64,000 nucleotides of DNA, taken from NCBI GenBank assembly GCA_013397795.1, contig VZTJ01001650.1, forward strand, positions 456,334-520,333, given 5' to 3'. Both the position numbers and the translations under genes were made by a program. The notes under the pieces were generated by a model, which had not been told where the DNA came from, did no database searches, and saw only the letters and a program-made list of their open reading frames with translations. This document shows, piece by piece, positions 45,714 to 57,900 of the stretch. Within the stretch, counting starts at the first letter, position 1; every line of letters starts with the position of its first letter. This DNA comes from Orthonyx spaldingii (lineage: Eukaryota; Chordata; Aves; Passeriformes; Orthonychidae).

Positions 45714-48700
45714 CTGTACTGGCAAAAGGGGCTGCGATGGTTAAATCACGGTTTGTACCACTGTCCCAGACAATTGTTTTTTCCCAGGAAAGCTTACTCT
45801 ACCTACTGCAGGCTTTTGGCAGCCGAGGAAGTTTGGGGAAGCAGAATATTTGCTGATAAAACTCACAGTGGTGGCAAACTGCTGTTGTGAAGGACAAAGG
45901 TTTGAGATCTGATCTTTTTCTCTCATCCCCTGCTGAGCTTGGAGCTATTAAAGTAAGCTTCTGTATTTATATTACATGATTGGTATGATTGCACACACCA
46001 CAGCAGAATAAAAGACTTCAAAAAGCCATTCCTCATATGGATGTCCACAGTTTATGTATGTGTTTTTATAAAAAAAGGTCAGAATTGTTTCTTGCTTGCT
46101 TTGCTGAAAATCAGAACAAAGCTTAGATGGGAGTGTGAGGAGTTAAATTGTATTTGGTGAGGAAAATCAGGCCTGTCCTGTGCAGTGTCCAATTTTGCTG
46201 GTGTTATGAAACAGCAAAATTAAGAGCTTGATATTAAGTATATGGGAATATAGCTGAACTCAGCTATCCTTGCAGACATTAGTTGCTTGGATACCTTGAA
46301 TCCTACCAAAAAGCGTATTTTTGAAGCTGAGGTTGGATGCAAAGTGGCCAGTGAACAGCCACGAACACTGCACACCAGCCCAGTCCGTGTAACCATGGCA
46401 GGGGCCGCAAAGCCAAACCTGGAAATCTCTCTGATCGAGTTAGCTAATTGCCATCACTGTAACGTGCTGTGACAGCCCTCCTGCCATCTGAAGACACAGT
46501 TTAGAGCTGGAGAATTATTGCAACATGTAACAATAATCTGAGAGATGAGCTGTGCATGCAGGAGATCCCTCAGGACAGAAAGTGGATTTTTTAAGTGGCT
46601 TGTTTTTCCCTAATACCTGTGGATCTTGCAGGGTTTTTGTAATGCAGGGTCTTTTAGTGGGTTTTTTGGGTGTATGGGAGCACAGTGTCTTTGTGTTTAG
46701 TTTTTTGACTGGCTTGTGATTTGATCTCCCTAACTCACATTAATTGCTAAACATTATGAATTCCTGTTGTATAAAGCATGGAAAATCATACTTAACTGCT
46801 TCTGAGCAGGGTAAATAACAAGATAATCCAGTGATATGATAGTGAAATATATTAAAACACGTGAAGTGCATATTGCTGCTATTCACAGCATGCATGCTAC
46901 TTCTTGTGGGTTTTTTCCAAATTAAGATCACTCCTAAGGTGAAACTGTACCTGAGAAAAGGAGTGGCTTCCTGCTGCTATTTAAGTTATAAGTCTAGTGT
47001 TACTGATTTTAGTGGGAGCTGCAGGATGGTCTTCTGTACTGGTTTCCAGAGTGCTTTCCTGGATATGGCTGAATTTCTGAATCTAAAGCTACCTTACCCA
47101 GAGCTCTTGGCCACCATGGCCAGGCTTGCTGGTGCCTCAGCCTGAGCCAGGCTGATTAGACTGAGTTACCTTCTCCAAACATGGCTCGCTGCAATAGGCA
47201 GGCACACACCTCAGGACACCACCAGAGTGCCCCAATTCCACCCCTATCCACACACCTGAACGTGCCTGCAGATGGAGAGGGGCACTTGCATGACGTGTGT
47301 GTGCTGTCTCAATCTCACCCTCACCCTTTCTGAGCAAAACCGGCTGCTTTGTAAAGCAAGAGGCAGCATGAGGCCACCAAAAAGTGTTATTTGTACATAT
47401 TCAGGGTAAGTTACCTGAACTGGGCTTGTTCCATGTTCCCTTTTGTACAGCTGCCTGCAGGATGGAGCCCCAGGCCAGAGCAGGGATAGCCAGCCCTGCT
47501 GCTGGTGAACGTGCCACGTGCACTCAGCCATAGAGACAAGGAAATTTCATTGTGCAATGTGCACCCAGCATAATCACTGTGACCACGGTAACATGAGGAC
47601 TTGCTTAATTTATTTTAAGGCTGACACACTTGCCTTGTGCGAGCCAATGATGTTTTTGTCTTCTCATGTGAACCCCAGGAGAAGCAGGCAGTGATTTTTT
47701 TTTTTGGTTTGTTTGTTTTTTAAAATCCAATTGTGTCAAGTGCATAACTGAATGTAACACTGAGCTGGTTTACACTGACCTGAGCTCTCTTCTTGAGCAG
47801 ACAAATAAGTCTCATGTTCGGTCAAAGCAGAATCCATTTAGTGTAATCCACTTGCTGAGAACTTCTACTTGGAGCACTTTCTGAGGAAGAGACCCAAAGC
47901 TTTATGAAGGATAACAATAACCTGGGGCAGCTTGGCCTGGACATATCTTTCTAACCTCCACATCTGTTTGGCAGCTACTTTGTGCTCTAGAAAATGAAAC
48001 CACCAAATCATCAATACTGATGGAATAGCCATAGGGTGATTACAACTCTGGCCCTTTGCTTGCAAGCTGAGCCCATGTTTAAGAGAGATCAAAGTCCCTT
48101 GCACTATCCTGCACAAGGACACTTAATGCCACTGTGCAGGCATCCAGAGGTACAGACCCAATGCTCTGCTTCTGTTGTGCTGTTCAGTTGATACAGCTGG
48201 AATGTCTCTGTCAGCCCACAATGGTTTTTTCTGCACTGAAGGAAGCACAGAGGAAGTAAACAGTGTGAGTCCTCCTGTTGGTGTCTGAGCAATTTAACCT
48301 GCAGTGACACAGCATCAATATCAGAAGATCATTGTTAATAGGTTGCAGGGAAGGGTGTTCATCTTCTGTTAAGTTTTTCATCCTCCATTACACAAGAGGT
48401 TATAAGTCACTACACCCAGTCCAAGGCACTGTTAGGAGCAGTTTTCCATGTGACAGTATCTCTGAGAGGGAGCAGGACAGCTTTATGTGTCGAGGCAAAG
48501 TCAGGTCAGAGAGCCTAAGAAAATCTGAACTTTCTGATGTACTCCACCATACCCTGGCAGGCCTGAATAAACTGAGACTTTCCACGACCTAAAGGCAACA
48601 GACTGATAGGCTTCTGTATTTTTAACTAATTAGAAGTACTGAGATACACATACTAAAGGCATTTCAAGAAACACAAGTTAAGAAATGGGAGGGCTACAAG

Positions 48701-50326
48701 AATTAGCATAGATAGCTGATTTTATACGGACATTTTTTAGTTCAGAACTTCCGTAATACAAGGTATGATGTTTGTAACCAAAATTATTTGAAATTTCCCC
48801 AGGCTGTAATCCACACAGTGCCATCACAGCTTCATTATTAAAACCTACACCTTTGAACTGTAAGCAGTTTTCCATTCTCACTACAAAGAATTACAGGTGA
48901 TTTCAAGAATCCAGAAGAAGACTGAGACAATTATTTTCCTATCCCAGTGATTTTCTGTATGTGCCATCTTTAACTACTCAATGTAATAAAAATCAGCCAT
49001 CCCAATTCAAAGCACATATTTTGGTATTAGTATACAAAACAGTAATTTAAGTTACTTATATTGGAGGTAGAGCCTTTTGCCTTGAAGGCAGGCAGACTGC
49101 AGCTGCACAAAGCAAGGGTAGTAAGATGGCTCTTGCCTCCTGTCACACGTTACACACATCCAGCCTTTTCCACTCCTCCTTGTTGTAACAGCAAACAGAC
49201 TTTTGGAAACATGTCTACACAACCTGGCCAGTACCATTGTTCTGATTGTACATGCACGTGACTGGCTGCCTGCATCAATACAGTGGGGCAGACTTCAATG
49301 AAAATGTGCCACATCTGTATGTAACAGTGCTGGGTTTAAATGGGTTTATTCTCATATTGTACCCCATTTTACAGCTCTGTAGAGCAACAGCTCTCTCTGA
49401 TGTTTCTGGGATGCTTAGCCCAAGACATGGAACAGGTGTGGGGTCTTTGGTGGTAGATCCCACCCAGTATTGGTCACTGAGAGTTCCTGTGTGTGCCAGC
49501 ACACCCTGATGAGTGAGCAGACTAGGACAGCCCAGGAGAAGATGTCATCTTCCTTTTCAGAGAGGCCCAAGAGGGATGCAGCTCTCAGCAGCAGCCTTTT
49601 CCACCAGACAGTCTTTGGAGCCCTGCTGTGGCACCAGAACTGTTGATAAGGAAAACAGCCTGTCATGGTTTAACCCCAGCTAGCAGCAAAGTACCACACA
49701 GCTCACATCCAGTGGGATGGGGAACAAAGGAAAATGGGATCTGCCCCTTTATAGCTTGATTAGGATACACTGTGCACAGGTAGAGCCTCATACTCCTGTG
49801 GGTCTGCTGTGCCAGGCCATCTGATCCACACAGTCCCAGAAACCTGGCTGTCCCTCTCCTCCACCTGACTAGGGGCAGGGCCCCTCTAGTACTGGGCTTA
49901 GGATTCCCTGCTTCTTGTAAAAATGGATTTGAATTTTTTTTCCATAGGATCAGGAGTAAGATTAGCTCTTCCTCTGTGTGGGAAACTGCCCACTGGAGAC
50001 TGGAACAGCAGTTTTCCTGGAAGAAACCCCATCTGTGATTGTTTTTAATTTGTTTCACAACCAGCAATTCTATCATATCATAAGCCAGTGTAATAAAGTA
50101 CAACAGAATCAACCTTAGCCCAGCCCCCAGAGGTGATAAACAGCACGAAGGGAACTTGGACATCAAGGAAGTCATTGAATGACACAAACCTGAGAACAAG
50201 CACAACAACTCTGAGAACAAACAAATCAACTCTGTGACCAGTGACTATTAAATTAATATAATGAATGCTTGTAACAAATCTGTTTTACACACTCTGGTCA
50301 GATCTGTTGTTATCTCCACCCTTTGT

Positions 50327-50344
50327 GCCCCACATTGGACACCA
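50327..50344 (-). other. Decayed retroviral primer-binding site
   Basis: TGGTGTCCAATGTGGGGC sits eight bases after the LTR end on the - strand. Its TGGTGTC start and GTGGG core recall a tRNA-Leu-type site (family knowledge); the middle does not fit well. Confidence 0.4.
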
Positions 50345-50352
50345 AAAAGGTC

Positions 50353-50918
50353 TATCACAGTTTAACTCCATCCAGCAATTAGGTACCATGCAACTACTCA
50401 TTCACCACCCCCACTTCCTGCTGGGATGGGCAGGAAGGTGGGAAAAAAAGGGGCAGAACCCATGGGTTGAAGTAAGAACAATTTAATAATTGAAATAAAA
50501 TATAATACATAATAACACTACAACTGCAATGAAAAGCAAGATGACAAAGAGAGTGAGAAATAAAACCCAGTAGAGACAAGTGATGCACACTACAGTTGCT
50601 CAGCCCACCCTGACTGATGCCCAGAATGTCCCTAAGCAGCAATCAGTGGCTCCTGGCCAGCCTCCCCCTGTGCTTGGCATGGGAACGTCCCTTTGGCCAG
50701 TTTGGGTCAGCTGTCCCAGCCACGCTCCCTCCCAGCTCCTTGTACACCTGCCCACTGGCAGAGCATGGGAAACTGCAAAACCCTTGACTTAGAGCAAGCA
50801 GTACTCAGCAACAACTAAAACATCACTTTGTTACCAACATTATTCTCTCACTGACTCCAAATCACAGCCCTGAACCAGCTACCAGGAAGAAAGTTCACAG
50901 CCAGCTGAAACCAGGACA
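50353..50918 (-). repeat. ERVL-like 5' LTR
   Basis: About 566 bases. On the - strand it begins TGTCCTGGTTTCAGCTGG and ends GGAGTTAAACTGTGATA. The 3' end has decayed from the usual GGTTAAACCATGACA; the leader starts immediately after. Confidence 0.7.
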
Positions 50919-51904
50919 CAGGCTAAAGCTAAAATCCAGCTACCATTATGATTTTAAAACCCAGCAGGATTCCAGATGTGTTTTACTAACTCCTGCTATA
51001 ATAAAAAATATGGTGCAATCAACCAGAACATCCATGTTTGTTTTAACATGAATTCATTGTATAATCAACAGGTTTTAAGATAACATCAAATGTCACAAAA
51101 TTGCTTTTAGAATCCAGGCTCTCTTCCAAGAAATTCAGTCAGTTCACATAAAAATAAATACCAAGGTTTCAATTATCAATTTCTGCAATATTAATTTTTT
51201 AACACAGCATTCAGTAGTGTATATTATTTTCCAAATGGAATTCTTATGCAGAAGGCTATGCCCCAGTATTACAGAGGTACTAAGTGATATTTACCTGCGA
51301 GGCATCTGTGTGTAAAAAATCTATATTTGGAACATAACTGTACAAGAAATTGAAGTATCTGTTGAGAATATACTTTGTGTAAAAGCTGGTGGTTCAGAAC
51401 TTAATCAATTGCCATTGATTGTTCAGTAAACACATTCTACTCAGCACTGCTGAGCTTTTTACAAACAGAACACAGACAGTTCCTGATCTGCTTGAAAAGG
51501 GTTATCAACAGAAATGAATAGATCTGTGATAGTGCACTGGTACCTATTTCAAAGGACATATCAAAAAGTTGCTTTAATAAAAGAGTTGTGTGCCCAGATC
51601 AACTTTTTTTCCCTACCATTGACTAAATTTTAAAGGTCCTTCCAAAAAACACTTGAGTATTCATTTTTTAATCAGCATGAAGACTTAAAGCTGGGATTTT
51701 CTGGTAACTAGCTGGTACAATCATTACAACAAAGGATACAATACACACTGAAAACTTTATAACTCTGTGGTATTGATATTTGCTGTATACAAGGTTAAAA
51801 AAAACCAACCTTGTAAGTAGAATTAGTCTACATCTGAAATGACAACTTTACCAACAAGTATAAAAAATTATTTATAAATCACTGTGTCCACAAATTTTGC
51901 AGTG

Positions 51905-52035
51905 TTTTGATTGTCATCAGCCTCATTAAATAGGAGGAAACAGGCAAATACCTACCAAGTGACTTGCCTGAAGTCCCAGTGAGTCAGTGGCTGAAATAGG
52001 AACACAGTCCTGCTCTCCTGCTTTCCAGTCCCTGC
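51905..52035 (+). repeat. MIR-like ancient SINE fragment
   Basis: It contains GTGACTTGCCTGAAGTCCCA, GTGAGTCAGTGGCTGAAATA and CAGTCCTGCTCTCCTGCTTT in the order of the MIR-type block 'gtgacttgcccaaggtcacacag-gagtcagtggcagagc-aacccaggtctcctgactcc'. A quite recognisable amniote SINE relic. Confidence 0.55.
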
Positions 52036-53113
52036 GTCCCACTGCCCGGTCCAGCATGGACTGAGGCTCCACACCACAGAGCTTTCCTGGGTATGAGCCA
52101 CAGGAACTGGCAGCAGCTGGAGAGTGCAGGACAGATGGAGATCCCCATAGGGGGATAGCTAAAATTTACACAGGGCCCTCAGTGTGGTCTGGCACATTGA
52201 CACTGCTGGGAAGGATGATCCTACCTGGTCCAAGCTGAGTGGTGCTCACAGAGTGTCACTCCCTGACCCTGTCCCACAGAAATCCAAGTCTGGAACACCA
52301 ACACCCTCCTTCCTTCCTGCACATCATCAGCTGTGGCTGAATTAAATATTCTGTGACACAGCCCCCTCTCTCCTCTGGCAACAAGACAAAATCATTACAG
52401 CTAGAATCAGTTCAGATTCATTGTTCCTGTAACACCTGTAACTGTTGTTTCAGAACTACAGCATTACTTGAAAAGGTACATTCACAGTAAATCAGTAGCA
52501 GAGATTATCCTTTCAGTTCAAATGCTAAAATACTGCATTTTAAAAATTACAATTTCTTTCTTAGTCTACTACTAAGTGTTTTAGAGAAAACAACAGTAAC
52601 AGCTCTGTTACTATCCTAGAGCTCTTAACAATTTACAACACAAGAATTTATTTATAATAAACTGAAGATTCATTAATGTTTTGTAGATTAAAATACTGGT
52701 ATAGGAACAACCTACCTTTAATAATTCTTTGAGCATCTCCAAGCTCAATTAAATCACATTGCAGTAAAACATTTCAAGTGTGCAAACTGTTACAGTGACT
52801 TCTGCAAAAAATTTTTCTTAAATAAACAAAAGCATCACTATCTGAAAAATCAATCTCAGTAGAAACCTATAGAGATAAAAACCTAACAGCTAATTTTTGA
52901 GATGTGAGGGAAATTGAACACTGGGGAGATGGTTTGTCTCCTTTGGCTCCTAAGGGAGGACATTTTGTCAGCTCCCAGGGAATGTGTTTTGCTGCACTGG
53001 CTGTGTGCAGCCAAGCTGTGCAGACTGAGCAGGCAGAGAACCTCCTGCTGGGAGTTTTAATGTTTTGGTACAGATTCAGTGCAGCAAAGTCGGTCTAGGA
53101 ACAGCCATGTCAC

Positions 53114-53139
53114 AGAGAGAGAGAGAAAAAAAAAAAAAA
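53114..53139. repeat. (GA)n microsatellite with A-tail
   Basis: Six GA units followed by a run of A. Short, in intergenic DNA. Confidence 0.85.
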
Positions 53140-53590
53140 GCCAAGCTGCTGAGTCTCTTCAGGGCTGAGTTCATGTTTCCATATGGAGATTCAATTCTGG
53201 ATAAAACAAGTCCCTCACCTTACCTGCAGTGAAAGCCATCACGACTGTCTGGATTGCTGCCTCCTAAATGTGATCTGCAGATTGTGCTCGTCACCATTAG
53301 ATGATACAGAAACAGCTGCTTATACCCTCTAATCTAATGCATCAACAGAAGCAACCAGGGAGAGAACAAAATGGAGGAAAATCAAAACAAACATTCAAAG
53401 TTACACTTCATTTTTATTTGGCAGTAAATAAAAATCACTGTGGCAATATTCTATAAGATGATCACTGGACTTTAATTATTTGCTGGTGGCCATAGGATTG
53501 GAAGGAAAATTGAAAAGTATTAGAATATGCTTTGAATACACTGACCATCCAGACTCATTGCTTTTTTATCTTTTTTTTTCTGCATTGCAG

Positions 53591-53667
53591 GCAAGGCTGC
53601 ACAATTACAGAAGCAGATCAGAGAATTCCCCATGATATTGTTTATTGATTCAGAAATGAGATTTCAG
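53591..53667 (+). other. Exon-like segment antisense to the MCCC1 3' flank
   Basis: The acceptor TTTTTTTTTCTGCATTGCAG and the donor CAG/gtaagg bracket 77 bases. One frame is open throughout: 25 codons beginning KAAQLQKQIREFPMILFIDS. It lies 1.2 kb beyond the MCCC1 stop, on the opposite strand. It may belong to a non-coding antisense transcript. Confidence 0.35.
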
Positions 53668-54848
53668 GTAAGGGTCCATTTGCACTGATTTAAATATAGG
53701 ATTGGGATCACTGCAGCATCTGATTTGTTCCTTTCTGCAGTATAAACCAGATTATTGAATTAAATTAGCAGATCAAAACTTCACATGATAACAGAACTTC
53801 ACATTAACTAAAAGGTGAAAACATCGAAGTTTCTAACAGTTAAAACATTTTTTCTTTCCCTTTTCTTGTTTCTCTATGGTGCTTTTAAAATAAGTTAAAA
53901 TAAATTTATGGCAAATGATCAGTATGATTAGTCTGAGAATTATTTTCCTTGCACATCCAAAAATCTACCAATTTTCCCTTCTGAAACCCTACAGATACAA
54001 AAAAATCTATTATTCTTAGTAATATTTCATGTTCTTATATAGACTTTGGTGTACTTCATTCCAGCCAATAAGAAATACACTAGAACATGAACAATACGGT
54101 AACAGTAATGAAGATTTTGAAGTCAGTATTGTATTTTGGCACACTTTTTAAATATTAAATAAGCTTATCTTTCTATGTTACTACTTTATGTTTAAAGTTC
54201 AAATGGTATTTTTGGAAACCAACTTTGATTAGTGTAGCAAATGTATTTGAAAAATGCTTTGTACCAGACATTTTGAGGTATATTAAAATAATTTTTGAAA
54301 TGAAAATTTTCACGACTCATTGAGGTAAACAGGAAAAAGAGATGCACCAGAAATGATTGAGAGGGATTCTGGGCTAAGGAACAAACCTGAATTCCCTATT
54401 AAGGCAAAAACATAAGCCACAAACAGGAATTTTGCCAGAAAACAAAACAACTGTCTTTCAGATTTCCTTCAAATCAATCCTCTGATATTTAAGGGAAAAA
54501 AGGCAGCTGTGAATAAGTAGGCAGAAGAACCCAACTTGTCTGTACCTTACAGTCCTTATTAGCCTCTCTGATCCTTTCAGAGTTCCACATCTTCTTCCAG
54601 TCTAATGCCTTTCCACAGGCAAACACCACTGGACAACAATCACATAGGTCCACAAGTTATAAATACAATTACAGTATAGTGATACCCAAATTTCAGTGAA
54701 GTCAGCATAATTTACAGTCCAACTGTGCAGGAAGTGCAGAGGAAACCAATCCTCCAGCCATACAAAACAGTTTGCTGAAAACATGAAGAAATCTTCTTCT
54801 GGGAGAAAATCAGCAAAGTAGAAAAAATAAAATGTATCTTCATTGAGT

Positions 54849-54854
54849 TTTATT
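54849..54854 (-). terminator. AATAAA overlapping the MCCC1 stop codon
   Basis: The last Lys codon, the TAA stop and the next base together form AATAAA on the - strand. If used, the 3' UTR would be only some tens of bases. The next hexamers on this strand are near 53640 and 53415. Confidence 0.4.
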
Positions 54855-54969
54855 TTGGCTCTGCCTCTTCATCCATGAATTCAACGAGAGGAGCATGTCT
54901 GTTGGCCTGGGCACCTTCTTGGAAATTGACCTTTTTTATCACTCCTGCCTTGGGAGCCCTTATGGTGTG
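54850..54969 (-). CDS. MCCC1: MCCC1 last coding exon
   Basis: After GTTTCTGTGCAG the exon encodes HTIRAPKAGVIKKVNFQEGA, QANRHAPLVEFMDEEAEPK and TAA at 54852-54850, completing the biotinyl domain. The acidic end is typical of the family. An AATAAA hexamer overlaps the stop codon. Confidence 0.95.
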   Translation of the reverse strand, partial: HTIRAPKAGVIKKVNFQEGAQANRHAPLVEFMDEEAEPK

Positions 54970-57900
54970 CTGCACAGAAACACAGCAAGAGTGAACAGCA
55001 GACAACTCAGGGGTTTTCATCCTCTCTCTCCAGCAAATGCTAATATTACTCCTTGGTCCAATTAGAACTGAACACATTTAATTCCTTCCTCTGATGTGTT
55101 TTTATTTTGAACCTTCCTTTAAACATTATCCTAGTTCATTTTAAAGTTTTATTTTCTCATGAAGATTTGATAAATATACTGGGGAGAAAAATGCTAGATA
55201 ATGTCATAGTTTGAAGTATGCACAGCTGACTGTTGCTTTACCTCACTAATACTTTTTGTTGTTGTAACAAATACCAAACAGAAATAATACAGTTTTAATC
55301 CAAAATGTTAATCAGAGAGCAGATTTGTTCCTATGAGAGAAATCTGCAGATTTACTAAAGATATTTCTCTTTTCTGGCCAGGAGGAGTCTTTACTGAGCA
55401 GATATTTGGCAAAATGCAGATGAAATACAAACACAGCTACAAATTCCAGTAAAGGAACAGCCTCCTTGCACAGCAACCCCCAAACTGGTCTGCTTGCTCT
55501 TGTACCAGATTAGTTTTACATTCTACCTTTGCTTCTTGGTAGTTTTCTACATAGGGTCAGTCTAATATCAAAACATTTAGTATCAGATATTAAATCCTTA
55601 CATCTAAAGACTCATTTAAATAAGAATTTGCTTTATAAATTTTACATTTTATATTTCAATAGCACTTAAAAAAATAACTCAGATAATGTCAGTGTGAGAT
55701 ATCAGCTGTAGAGGCACAAACACATTTAGCATCCAACTGCAAAGAATTTTGGGTGCAGGTTTTTTTTAGTGAACACAGTTGTTTTATTACATGGAATTTG
55801 AGTGTAATTAAAATAAGAACACGATAAGGGAAAGGCAGATTTTCTCAGCAGTGTTAATTCTGCTGCCACAAACTGAGGTTTATTTTAAACTACTACTCAA
55901 ACCAAACCAGTTCAGGCTACAAAAACTGTAATTCAAGCAATCTGAGCCACAGTCAAGCACTGTGACAAGGGAAAATGGCCACAATGCCAGTCCTCTGAAT
56001 GCTGTGTGGGTAATTACACAGAATCTTTAGTGTGCTCCTCATAAAACTTCATGTAAATAATAATAAAAAGATTATACAGGAGAAGAATCCTGTGCATATT
56101 TACAAAGTCCCCATTAGCTAAATCTCTGCCTGAAGCAACTGCAGACATCCATGTGCCTGCATCACAACCAGGGAGTCAGACACACACCAAGACAGTTTTC
56201 TGCTAGAAAAGTCAAAGGAGTGGAGGGGACAGAAGGCCTGACAACACCACCCAAATGCATATTAAAACAGCTGCAGAATATCATGGATTATATAATCATC
56301 ATTTGTTAGTAAAATAACAGCAAGTATAATCCTCTGAAATCTAGTCAGACAGCACTGATTTTACAGCAGATGAAGTGATACTGACATCTGCAAGCTGCAC
56401 TCTACCCTATACTTCAATAATGCAACCAAAAATTATTAGATTTTGACCAGATTTTTGTTTTCTCAGTAATTAAAACCTTTATATGTCACTTACCTCCATT
56501 TTCATAGCTATCATAACCATCAGAGGGTCTCCAATCTGAACCTTATCCCCTGCCTTCACAAACACCTGCAAATCAGGAGAAAATTGGGGGGAAAAAACAA
56601 TCATTCATGTCTGTACCATTCAAAATCATCAGCTGAATCTTGACTAACACAATCCACAGAGTGAGTGTGGTTTTGCAAAACAGCCTCATATTATCTTTAT
56701 TTCTGTTGATCTGAGTTCTCTCAGGGAATAGTTCTAGATAAATCTCCTCAAGGGAAGTCAGAACCTACAGAAAGAGGGTCAGTACCAGCTGCCAGGATGA
56801 CCAGGAAGCCATTTACCTATCAAAGATGAAACACTAGAAGACATGATGTATATTCTACATTTTCTGGGCTTCAGGAATTCTATTTTGAGAAAAGTGCAGA
56901 ATCTCCTCCTGGAGAAAGTCCCTAAAATCTTTAAAACAACATTCAGAAAGAAGATAGCAGAAGCCACCTCATTTTTCAACAATTACTCTGACTTGGAGTA
57001 TTCATTCAGTATGTCAGAGATCCATGTTCCATGTACTCCACCCTTCATGACTTTTTCCTGCCTTTTTATTAGTGGTTGAATTCTTCAACCACTAAACTCT
57101 CCTGAAAATCTCTTTCTGTTGAAACTTTGCCACTGTACAGAGAAACACACAAGACTTGCTGAGCTAAAGAAAAGAAATAAACACACAGCTTAACAAAAAA
57201 GGCATTTCTGAGTATTTCTTGTTTTGCAAGTGCATCTAGCATCTCACTCTTTTGTTAGATGAAATGAATCAAACAGCCTGTAGCACTTCAAAGTAATTAA
57301 GGTGAAGAAAAAATTAGTTAAGCAGTAGCATTAGTTCAGATCTTCCAGAGCTCCAGAGAAAGAACAGAAGCCTTAAAATGTCCTGGGTGACTGCTGAAAA
57401 CTCAGAGTAAACAGGGCTTTTTCCAGTCAGAAGTCACACAGCACTGACATTTCTGGTCCAAATTCTTTGCTGGCAGTACAGAAGCACCATTTCTGGCAGA
57501 GTGAACTTGAGGTATATATTGGAGAATTCATTCATTTATTCATGTTGTTATAATTACCTTTTCCACTGTGCCTGTCATGGGTGCTACAGCACCACCTTGC
57601 TCTGCCCCTGAACTCACTGCAGACAAGTACTTGGGCACAGGGAGGCCAATCTGAGCACTGCCTTCCTACAGAGAGAAAACCCAGGACAGGTGAGTTAACA
57701 ACATGAAATAACAGCACCAGGGAATGGGCTGACACACAGGGAAGAACAGATCCAGCCTCAGGCAAACCAGCCAGCTCTGAGGCTGGCAGACCCTGGGCTC
57801 AGGGCTGCAGTAGGACTGTCATGGGCACTGCTTGGCCAGTGCCTGAGGCCTTGACAGTCACACCTGCTGCTGGAAGGACCAGCAAGGAAGGAACAGCCCC

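Larger units (their letters stand above)
49661..50918 (-). mobile_element. ERVL-like endogenous retrovirus remnant, internally deleted
   Basis: On the - strand the element starts TGTCCTGGTTTCAGCTGG (50918 downward) and ends TTAAACCATGACA (at 49661), the typical avian ERVL LTR ends. A 5' LTR spans about 50918-50353; next to it is a primer-binding-like site at 50344-50327 (TGGTGTCCAATGTGGGGC). About 0.6 kb of internal sequence follows, then only the last ~80 bases of a 3' LTR. The flanks carry an imperfect 5-bp duplication, CAGCC (49656-49660) and CAGGC (50919-50923). The gag-pol body is missing and I recognise no retroviral protein, so the copy is a broken fossil. Confidence 0.75.
45272..54849. 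other. Intergenic region between DCUN1D1 and MCCC1
   Basis: 9.6 kb. Contents I could name: the right flank of the CpG island, the ERVL-like remnant (49661-50918), a MIR-like SINE (51905-52035), a GA microsatellite (53114-53139) and the exon-like segment at 53591. Nothing else between 45720 and 49650 is supported. Confidence 0.75.

Noticed and set aside
49370..49510. Possible third MIR-like block (CCCATTTTACAG)
   Set aside because: Only the one short motif matches; the rest does not follow the SINE order.
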